Part shown: positions 1 through 4,629 of the stretch, in pieces | How positions within the stretch are numbered: position 1 is the stretch's first letter | How the letters are laid out: every line of letters begins with the position of its first letter | From: an uncultured Oscillospiraceae bacterium | GTDB taxonomy: Bacteria > Bacillota > Clostridia > Oscillospirales > Oscillospiraceae | Length of the DNA stretch: 7,789 nucleotides | Direction: 5' to 3' | NCBI GenBank assembly: GCA_958436045.1 | Contig: CAUBIP010000075.1 | Coordinates: 1 to 7,789 of the forward strand | Notes under the pieces: generated by a model | Told to the model about the DNA's origin: nothing | Seen by the model: the letters and a program-made list of their open reading frames with translations, nothing else | Database searches by the model: none | Made by a program: the position numbers and the translations under genes

Positions 1-37
1 GAAAGAAAAAAGTTTTCCTGTTTTTTCAATTTTCCTA

Positions 38-76
38 TTGACTCCCCGGGTATTTTTGATTATACTATGTACATAG
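38..76 (+). promoter_or_regulatory. Sigma70-type promoter reading rightward, with palindromic operator
   Basis: TTGACT (38-43) and TATACT (61-66) are separated by 17 bp, each one base from consensus. A perfect 12-bp palindrome, CTATGTACATAG (65-76), starts at the end of the -10 box and covers the expected start site near 73, a classic repressor position. No gene follows on this strand before the hairpin at 149-191, so the product would be a short RNA. Because a leftward promoter shares the same AT-rich core, this one could be partly fortuitous. Confidence 0.45.
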
Positions 77-86
77 AGCTTGTCTA
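59..86 (-). promoter_or_regulatory. Sigma70-type promoter reading leftward out of the window
   Basis: On the minus strand TAGACA (81-86) and TATAAT (59-64) are separated by 16 bp, a near-consensus promoter. It lies beyond the terminator of the 217-1194 gene and points to the left edge. A purine-rich AGGAAA-like sequence lies on the minus strand near position 15, so an off-window leftward gene probably starts within a few bases of position 1. The palindrome 65-76 falls in the spacer of this promoter, so a bound protein could block both directions. Confidence 0.5.
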
Positions 87-192
87 GTATTAAAACGACG
101 CAAGCATCTGTGAATACCCAGCATCTATTCACAGCATCCTTCATCAAAAAAAGCGCCTTTGTGTTACCGGTCATTCCACAAAGGCGCTTTTC
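73..192 (+). ncRNA. Possible small RNA of about 120 nt (speculative)
   Basis: Rightward transcription from the 38-66 promoter would meet no plausible open reading frame. It would fold first into a 9-bp stem (CTGTGAATA 108-116 with TATTCACAG 126-134, 9-nt loop) and then into the 15-bp hairpin 149-163/177-191, which ends in a short U stretch. Promoter, stem, then terminator is the layout of an intergenic small RNA. The U-tract in this direction is only four residues, and the first stem could instead be a DNA operator for the leftward promoter. No known RNA family is recognised. Confidence 0.2.
146..191 (-). terminator. Intrinsic terminator of the PadR-domain gene (possibly bidirectional)
   Basis: A perfect 15-bp inverted repeat (149-163 with 177-191, core GCGCCTTTGTG) encloses a 13-nt loop. 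On the minus strand it is followed by a run of seven T (complement of 146-152). It starts about 25 bp past the stop codon of the leftward gene at 217-1194. In the plus direction the stem ends in four T, so it could also stop rightward transcripts. Confidence 0.88.
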
Positions 193-216
193 TCTGCCCA
201 TTTTTCTGCCGTGCCC

Positions 217-1194
217 TTACAGGGACGCTTTGATCTGCTGCACCATCCGGTCGACATAATCCCGGTAGTTTTCCAGGGTATCGACCCAGTTTTCCAGGCA
301 GCTGCGGCCCAGGGGCGTGATCTGGAAGACACGCTTGGCATGGGCCTTCTCCGTATCCCACCGGGAGACCAAGTACCCGGCGCTCTCCATGCGCTTGAGC
401 ATCCGGTACAGGCCGGTAGCGTCCAGGCTCTCGCCGCCCAGCAGGTTGCGCCGCTCCAGCTCCTGGATGATCTGGAAGCCATGGCTCGGCCCGTCGGACA
501 AAATAACCAGGACAGCCGGCTTGACCAGCTTATCCAGGTACGAGCCCTGGCACGGGCAATTCTCCTCCTGCATCCGCATCTGGGGCAGGCTCTTGCAGAC
601 ATGCTCCTCCAGCGCCTCGCTGGTGTGGCGGACAAAGGGATAGCTGGCGCAGCCATCCTCCCGGTGCATCAGCGCAAACCACTCCGGATGCACGATATAG
701 AGTGCCGCCGTCAGCCCAAGGTCAGCAAAATCCGGGGCGTCATTGGTGCTGGCCGCGCAGCAGCATGTCGTCTGCTGCTGCGCCTTGCCGATGGTGATAA
801 ACACCGTCTGGTTCTCCTGGAACAGGACCGTCCCCGCTTCGGAGAAATCGACCGTATCGGCTGCCAGATGCTCCTCGCAGTCGGACAGGACCTTTTCCGC
901 CAGGCAGGAAAACGGGCCGCGCGCCAGCAGGGCCGTGCCGCCCAGGGCCAGCAGTGTCACCGGTACTTTGCAGCCAGACAGGGCCGCGGCTGCCGCCGCC
1001 TCGTCCACCGCCGCCGGATAGCCCGCCTGCCGGAGCAGCTTGGTCAGGACCTCCCGGGTCGCGTCGTCACGCGCGCTGACGCCCAAAAGCTGCAATGCGT
1101 CCCGGTTGCCCAGGACATAGTGCAGTGCCAGGAGCCGGGCATCGTTCTCCCGCTCGATATGCATGGCCCCGTAATCCACCCAGATATTCTTCAT
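217..1194 (-). CDS. Cysteine-rich fusion protein with C-terminal PadR-family winged helix
   Basis: A 325-residue predicted cytoplasmic transcriptional regulator. Residues about 219-325 match PadR: helix around VLVILSDGPSHGFQIIQELE (228-247), a GLYRMLKRMESAGYL recognition helix and turn (261-275), the TPLGR wing end (293-297) and a C-terminal dimerisation helix. PadR proteins are usually 100-200 residues, so about 210 extra N-terminal residues are unusual. Their pattern (ALHYVLGNRDALQLLGVSAR at 23-42, VPVTLLALGGTALLARGP at 77-94) weakly recalls inosine-uridine nucleoside hydrolases, but the catalytic aspartate cluster is not present; this is tentative. Eleven cysteines occur, including a CCC triplet (143-145) and CPC (213-215) immediately before the DNA-binding domain, which suggests metal, thiol or redox sensing. 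The start at 1194 has GGAGG 7 bp upstream. The gene has its own promoter and terminator. Its targets are unknown; its neighbours are sulfur/selenium genes. Confidence 0.8.
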   Translation of the reverse strand: MKNIWVDYGAMHIERENDARLLALHYVLGNRDALQLLGVSARDDATREVLTKLLRQAGYPAAVDEAAAAAALSGCKVPVTLLALGGTALLARGPFSCLAEKVLSDCEEHLAADTVDFSEAGTVLFQENQTVFITIGKAQQQTTCCCAASTNDAPDFADLGLTAALYIVHPEWFALMHREDGCASYPFVRHTSEALEEHVCKSLPQMRMQEENCPCQGSYLDKLVKPAVLVILSDGPSHGFQIIQELERRNLLGGESLDATGLYRMLKRMESAGYLVSRWDTEKAHAKRVFQITPLGRSCLENWVDTLENYRDYVDRMVQQIKASL

Positions 1195-1262
1195 GATATC
1201 GCCTCCGCTTCCAGCCTTTCCGCCCCGCGCCGACTGGGGGCAGACCCCAGGCCGCTTTTTTC

Positions 1263-1305
1263 ATGTTATTATTTTCATTATAACGAATTTCCTACCCAAA
1301 TGCAA
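1263..1305 (-). promoter_or_regulatory. Promoter of the PadR-domain gene with a PadR-like operator
   Basis: On the minus strand TTGCAT (1300-1305) and a perfect TATAAT (1277-1282) are 17 bp apart. This gives a leader of about 75 nt before the start codon at 1194. ATGT-N8-TCAT (plus-strand 1263-1278) overlaps the -10 box and start site. It differs in one base from the ATGT-N8-ACAT element described for Bacillus PadR, so autoregulation is plausible but inferred. Confidence 0.6.
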
Positions 1306-1333
1306 GGCTTAAATTCTCCCTGCACAGTAGGAA

Positions 1334-1380
1334 AACCGGCGCAGCCGGGCGGCATGCTCGCCTGCCGGGCTGCGCCGGTT
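1334..1380 (-). terminator. Terminator hairpin at the end of the yedF-lysR operon
   Basis: A perfect 13-bp GC-rich inverted repeat (AACCGGCGCAGCC at 1334-1346 with its complement at 1368-1380) lies 12 bp past the lysR stop. On the minus strand the stem ends in TTTT (1332-1335) followed by CC. The stem is strong but the U-tract is short, so termination may be incomplete. It separates the operon from the promoter of the next leftward gene. Confidence 0.7.
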
Positions 1381-1392
1381 CTTGCGCTTTTC

Positions 1393-2298
1393 TTACTCCG
1401 CCGCCTGAGCGCATTGGGCCAGGATCCGCGCATAGAGGGCCTGGACCGGTTTTGTCATCCGGCAGCCCTTAGCGTAGAGCAGGTAGAGCTGCCGGGTCGT
1501 GCTCTTCCCCTCCAGCCGGAAGGGCAAAATACCGCGCGCCTGCCGGGCGGCAAACCCGGAGACGATGGCTACGCCCATGCCCTGGGCCACCATCTGCTGC
1601 ATCGCCTGGGCGCTCTCCACCCGGGCGATGACCCGGATCGACTCCGACGTGATCCGATTATCGCACAGGAAGTGATCCACCGCCAGCTTCGTTCCGGAAC
1701 CACCGGCCCGGACGATCAGTGGCTCCCCCAGCAGCTCGTTGCCGCTGGCGCCGCTTTTCTGAAGCGCCCGGTATTTTGGCGTATCCGGCGCGATCAGCAT
1801 CAATTCATCCTGGGCGATCGGCTCATAGCACAGCGCCTGCCGGTTCAAAACGGCCCCGGCAAAGCCGAGCTGGGCCTCCCCATCTAGGACCATCCGATGC
1901 ACTGCATCGCTGTCGCCGCCCCGCAGGGTAAAGCGGTACTGGGGATACTGCCGGGAAAAATCCGCCAGATAACCCGGCAGCAAATACTGCATGGGGATAG
2001 AGGAGGCGGCCAGCGTCAGCTCTAGATGCGCGTGCTCCATAAGCTGCCGTGTCAGATCAGCGCAGTTTTGCAGGATCACCTTTGCATGGGTGTAGACCTT
2101 GCGTCCCTCCTCCGTCAGGGCGATCTTCCGCTTGCCGGTGCGCAGCAGAAGCGTCAGCCCCAGCTCCTTTTCCAGCGCCGTAATATGCCCGCTGACGGTA
2201 GATTGGGCCAGATACAGCTGCTCCGCTGCCGCGGTAAAGCTGCCCTGCTCGACGACCGCCGCAAAGACCTCCAGCTGTTTCAGATTCAAATTCTGCAT
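1393..2298 (-). CDS. LysR-family transcriptional regulator, selenium-metabolism-associated type
   Basis: A 301-residue LysR-type regulator of normal length. The N-terminal winged helix spans about residues 3-62: LKQLEVFAAVVEQGSFTAAAEQL, then LAQSTVSGHITALEKELG as turn and recognition helix, then LLLRTGKRKIALTEEGR. A periplasmic-binding-protein-like effector domain follows from about residue 90 to the C terminus. The start is supported by AAGGTGA, which overlaps the TAA stop of the DUF3343 gene, so the two are translated in series. It is the last gene of the operon with yedF, the desulfurase and DUF3343. LysR proteins found in exactly this company are a recognised selenium-metabolism-associated group. 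The effector is unknown. A T-N11-A box upstream of yedF (4445-4461) is its most likely binding site, implying that it controls its own operon. Confidence 0.88.
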   Translation of the reverse strand: MQNLNLKQLEVFAAVVEQGSFTAAAEQLYLAQSTVSGHITALEKELGLTLLLRTGKRKIALTEEGRKVYTHAKVILQNCADLTRQLMEHAHLELTLAASSIPMQYLLPGYLADFSRQYPQYRFTLRGGDSDAVHRMVLDGEAQLGFAGAVLNRQALCYEPIAQDELMLIAPDTPKYRALQKSGASGNELLGEPLIVRAGGSGTKLAVDHFLCDNRITSESIRVIARVESAQAMQQMVAQGMGVAIVSGFAARQARGILPFRLEGKSTTRQLYLLYAKGCRMTKPVQALYARILAQCAQAAE

Positions 2299-2307
2299 CT
2301 CGTCACC

Positions 2308-2538
2308 TTAAAGCAGCACTTCATAAAGCCCGGCAAATTCCGGAAACCCCGGCTGGCCCTCAAAACAGGGCCGCTCCGCCTTCGGCGCGGCCCAGGCCAT
2401 GCCGCAGTCCGAGGTGATGCTGCGGGGCACCGGGATCAGGCGGCCGGGCAAGCCGTTTGCCTTGCAGTGCTTTTCCATGGCAATGGCCGCGGAGGTCGTA
2501 TGAAATGTAATGATCAGCTTCTCTTCTTTTTCTCTCAT
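2308..2538 (-). CDS. DUF3343 small protein, putative Se/S carrier-like
   Basis: A 76-residue single-domain protein matching DUF3343: a short beta-alpha start (KLIITFHTTSAAIAMEKHCKANG, residues 7-29), then GRLIPVPRSITSDCGMAW (32-49) with the conserved SxxCG cysteine at C45. The family is thought to carry sulfur or selenium on this cysteine, but its chemistry is not established. The ATG overlaps the desulfurase stop codon (ATGA), so translational coupling is likely. The nearest good Shine-Dalgarno, AAGGAG, is 12 bp upstream, rather far, which fits coupling. An ATG at 2548 nearer that site opens a different frame with no family resemblance. Position between desulfurase and regulator suggests it accepts S or Se from the desulfurase or YedF. 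Confidence 0.85.
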   Translation of the reverse strand: MREKEEKLIITFHTTSAAIAMEKHCKANGLPGRLIPVPRSITSDCGMAWAAPKAERPCFEGQPGFPEFAGLYEVLL

Positions 2539-3668
2539 CCTTCTGCATAGCTCCTTATTGCGGCAATGGCTGTCTCTACTTCGGCGGGCGTATTGTACCA
2601 GCCGAAGGAGAACCGCACTGCCCCCTGGGCCTCCGTGCCCAGGGCGCGATGCATCCGGGGCGCGCAGTGGGCGCCGGAGCGCACGGCAATATCATACTCC
2701 GCCGCCAGGAAATCTGCCACCTCGCCGGAATCCGCATCTTCGATATTCAAGCTGACGACCGGGGCCCGGTCTCCTGTGAAATCGCCGTAGACCGTCACGC
2801 CGGGGATCGCCCGAACACCGTCGTAAAACTGGCGCATCAGGGCCGTCTCCTTTTCGTGGATGGCCGCGACGCCGGTCTCGCGTAAAAAGTCCACCGCAGC
2901 GGACAGCCCGGCGATGCCGTGGCCGTTCAGCGTTCCCGCCTCCAGGCGGGTCGGATAGGCGGCGGGCTGCTCCGGCAGATAGGTCTGCACACCGGTGCCG
3001 CCGGTCTTGAGGGGGCGGATCTCCACACCCTCGGCCAGACACAGGCCGCCCGTCCCCTGGGGGCCCATCATGCTCTTGTGACCCGTGAAGCACAGCACGC
3101 TGATGCCGCTGCGGGCCATATCAATGGGAAAAGCTCCCGCTGTCTGGGAGGCATCCACAACATAAAGCAGGCCATGCTCCCGGGCGAATGCCCCGACAGC
3201 GTCGAGAACCACCAGATTGCCGGTGAGGTTTGACGCGTGGGTCGTGATCACGGCGCGGGTATTGGGCCGCAGCAGCGGCGCGAAATCGGAGAGTGCAATC
3301 CGCCCCAGCCGATCTGCCGGAACAAAGCTAAGCTCCACGCCCCGCTTTTCCAGCCGATAGAGAGGCCGCAGCACAGAATTATGCTCCAGGTCTGTCGTGA
3401 TGACATGGTCACCCGGGCCAAACAGGCCGAAAATCGCCGTATTCAGCGCTTCCGTCGCATTGCTGGTAAAGCAGACCCGCTCCGGGCTGCTGCAGCCGAA
3501 AAGGTCCGCCAGCTTCTGCCGGGCGTCGTAAATCACCCGGGCGGCGCTGAGGGAGCCGCCATTGACACCCCGGCCACTGTTGCCCAGCGACTGCATCGCC
3601 TGGGCCACCGCCTCAATGACGCAGGGCGGCCGCCGCAGCGACGTGGCCGCGTTATCCAAATAAATCAT
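2535..3668 (-). CDS. Class-V aminotransferase-fold cysteine desulfurase family protein
   Basis: A 377-residue PLP enzyme expected to release sulfur (or selenium from selenocysteine) from its amino-acid substrate as an enzyme-bound persulfide. Visible landmarks are YLDNAATSLRRPP (3-15), EHNSV with H96 to stack on PLP, VDASQTAG with D172 and Q175, FTGHKSMMGPQGTGGL with the Schiff-base lysine K198, the GGTG loop (223-226), and RSGAHCAPRMHRALGT with the catalytic cysteine C335. The short cysteine loop resembles SufS/CsdA-type enzymes rather than IscS. The overall pattern fits the Firmicute desulfurase family (TIGR01977-like) found next to yedF and DUF3343. GGAAAGGAG 7-8 bp before the ATG supports the start. 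It lies 31 bp after yedF and overlaps DUF3343 by 4 bp. No iron-sulfur scaffold gene is adjacent, so dedicated selenium or thiolation chemistry is more likely than general Fe-S assembly; that is inference. Confidence 0.9.
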   Translation of the reverse strand: MIYLDNAATSLRRPPCVIEAVAQAMQSLGNSGRGVNGGSLSAARVIYDARQKLADLFGCSSPERVCFTSNATEALNTAIFGLFGPGDHVITTDLEHNSVLRPLYRLEKRGVELSFVPADRLGRIALSDFAPLLRPNTRAVITTHASNLTGNLVVLDAVGAFAREHGLLYVVDASQTAGAFPIDMARSGISVLCFTGHKSMMGPQGTGGLCLAEGVEIRPLKTGGTGVQTYLPEQPAAYPTRLEAGTLNGHGIAGLSAAVDFLRETGVAAIHEKETALMRQFYDGVRAIPGVTVYGDFTGDRAPVVSLNIEDADSGEVADFLAAEYDIAVRSGAHCAPRMHRALGTEAQGAVRFSFGWYNTPAEVETAIAAIRSYAEG

Positions 3669-3699
3669 GCCTGGACTCCTTTCCGCGCCGCGCGCATCA

Positions 3700-4305
3700 T
3701 TACGGGCGGATGATCTTCCCCGCGCCGTTCATTTTCTCGACGATCTGGTACATATTCGTCACAGAGCCGACCGCCAACTGCTCCGTCAGTCCATAGTAAT
3801 TCAGGCAGGTGCCGCAGGCGAGAATCTCCACGCCCTGGCGCTCCAGCTCCTGCAGGTCCTGCAGGCTGTCGCTGCCCGGCACGGCCAGCTTCACGCCTCC
3901 GTTGTAGAGCAGAACCGTCTTCGGCAGCTCCGGCAGCTGGCTAACGGCAAAGACGAAGCCCTTGAGCAGCGTTGCGCCCAGCTCCGCGCTGCCGGAACCC
4001 ATCTCGTTCGTACCGATGACCACAATGGTATCACCGGAGACCAGCGGGCCGCAGCCGCAATCCATCGCCGCTTCCGCCGCACCGTCTCCTACGGGGATCG
4101 TCACGACATAGTGATCCGGTGCAAGCTGCTGCTCCGCTGCCTGCAAGCCGCGGCCAGAGGCCATCCGCTGCAGATTCTGCACCGCGACTGCGTTATCCAC
4201 ATACACTTCCAGCGTGCCGCTGCCCATTTCCTGCAGCGCTTTCGTTGCCTTTACCACCGGGATGGGGCACTGCTCACCTCTTGCGTCGACTACTTTCGTT
4301 TCCAT
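3700..4305 (-). CDS. yedF: Selenium metabolism protein YedF (TusA-like plus DsrE-like fusion)
   Basis: A 201-residue two-domain protein. Residues 1-72 are a TusA/SirA-like sulfur-carrier domain with the signature EQCPIPVVK: C13 in CPxP is the persulfide-forming residue. A linker with CGCG (83-86) follows. Residues about 93-200 form a DsrE-like domain (TIVVIGTNEMGSGSAELGATLLKGF, then LACGTCLNYYGL with C164 and C167). This architecture and length match the selenium-associated YedF family (TIGR03527-like), distinct from the shorter, single-domain enterobacterial YedF. It is the first gene of the leftward operon, with AAAGGA 9 bp before its ATG and a clear promoter at 4397-4425. It probably receives S or Se from the desulfurase encoded next and passes it on, for instance toward selenophosphate synthesis. 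selD and selA are not in the window, so this is context inference. Confidence 0.9.
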   Translation of the reverse strand: METKVVDARGEQCPIPVVKATKALQEMGSGTLEVYVDNAVAVQNLQRMASGRGLQAAEQQLAPDHYVVTIPVGDGAAEAAMDCGCGPLVSGDTIVVIGTNEMGSGSAELGATLLKGFVFAVSQLPELPKTVLLYNGGVKLAVPGSDSLQDLQELERQGVEILACGTCLNYYGLTEQLAVGSVTNMYQIVEKMNGAGKIIRP

Positions 4306-4338
4306 TGTCTCAGGTCCTTTCTAGGTTCATTATGATGC

Positions 4339-4357
4339 GCAGCCAGTGACCGGCTGC
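4339..4357 (-). other. Small hairpin in the yedF leader
   Basis: GCAGCC (4339-4344) and GGCTGC (4352-4357) form a 6-bp stem with a 7-nt loop, in the middle of the predicted leader of about 85 nt of the yedF transcript. No known riboswitch is recognised. On the minus strand it is not followed by a T-run, so it is not a leader terminator. It may be incidental. Confidence 0.3.
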
Positions 4358-4396
4358 TTTTCCTGCCGCTTTTTCACAGCAGATGCTTTCTTTGTT

Positions 4397-4425
4397 ATCA
4401 TATCACATTCCGTTGTGTTCGTCAA
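4397..4425 (-). promoter_or_regulatory. Promoter of the yedF operon
   Basis: On the minus strand TTGACG (4420-4425) and TATGAT (4397-4402) are separated by 17 bp, each one base from consensus. The predicted start near 4390 gives a leader of about 85 nt before yedF. No promoter or terminator is evident between yedF and lysR, so this should drive all four genes. Confidence 0.75.
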
Positions 4426-4444
4426 AGTACAGCGGTTCTATTGC

Positions 4445-4461
4445 AATCGTATTTTGCGATT
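4445..4461 (-). promoter_or_regulatory. LysR-type regulator box upstream of the yedF promoter
   Basis: An interrupted dyad, AATCG-N7-CGATT, fits both published LysR-type patterns: T-N11-A (T4447 and A4459) and ATC-N9-GAT (4446-4460). Its centre at 4453 is about 63 bp upstream of the predicted yedF start, where LysR-type recognition sites usually sit. The natural ligand is the LysR protein encoded last in the same operon. Direct binding is inferred. Confidence 0.55.
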
Positions 4462-4552
4462 ATTTGTATTATACCATCGCTTATTCCGTCCAATCCGTGC
4501 AGCCCGCCCAGAAGACACTGCAGAAAAATCCGCCGAATCTGCAAGTTTCGCC

Positions 4553-4580
4553 TTGACATCCTGCAATTTGATTGTATAAT
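4553..4580 (+). promoter_or_regulatory. Consensus promoter of the citrate synthase-gntR-aconitase operon
   Basis: A perfect TTGACA (4553-4558) and a perfect TATAAT (4575-4580) are separated by 16 bp. The predicted start near 4587 gives a leader of about 43 nt. Both hexamers are exact consensus, so basal strength should be high and control by repression is expected. The remaining sequence between this promoter and the yedF promoter (about 4426-4552) holds the LysR box and no visible gene. Confidence 0.85.
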
Positions 4581-4589
4581 TGTATACAA
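4571..4589 (+). promoter_or_regulatory. Probable GntR operator over the -10 box and start site
   Basis: The sequence has an exact tandem 8-bp repeat ATTGTATA (4571-4578 and 4579-4586), whose second copy runs into a perfect 10-bp palindrome TTGTATACAA (4580-4589). The palindrome begins at the last base of the -10 box and covers the predicted start site. FadR/FCD-type GntR proteins typically bind short TNGT...ACNA palindromes, and a protein of this class is encoded by the second gene of the operon. Repression by that protein is inferred. Confidence 0.6.
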
Positions 4590-4629
4590 GGATTCACAAA
4601 ACCATCATAAAGAAAAGGAGAGACGATCC

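Noticed and set aside
1067..1264. Short minus-strand frame starting just after the PadR-gene promoter (possible leader peptide)
   Set aside because: No Shine-Dalgarno precedes its ATG, and most of it overlaps the main gene out of frame; the GGAGG-supported start at 1194 explains the transcript.
211..1887. Long plus-strand open frame of 558 codons opposite the PadR-domain and lysR genes
   Set aside because: It runs antisense through two well-supported genes and a terminator hairpin, has low-complexity R/Q/G/L-rich composition and no recognisable domain. It is a shadow of GC-rich codon usage.
2360..2548. 62-codon minus-strand frame starting at 2548 closer to the AAGGAG site
   Set aside because: It overlaps the DUF3343 gene in another frame and has no family resemblance, while the 2538 start gives an intact DUF3343 protein.
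4468..4473. Second minus-strand TATAAT upstream of yedF
   Set aside because: No -35 hexamer at 16-18 bp; the best TTG-containing match leaves a 14-bp spacer. The promoter at 4397-4425 is much better.
4441..4629. 63-codon N-terminal extension of the citrate synthase frame
   Set aside because: It would start upstream of the consensus promoter at 4553-4580 and has no ribosome binding site, whereas AAAGGAG precedes the ATG at 4630.
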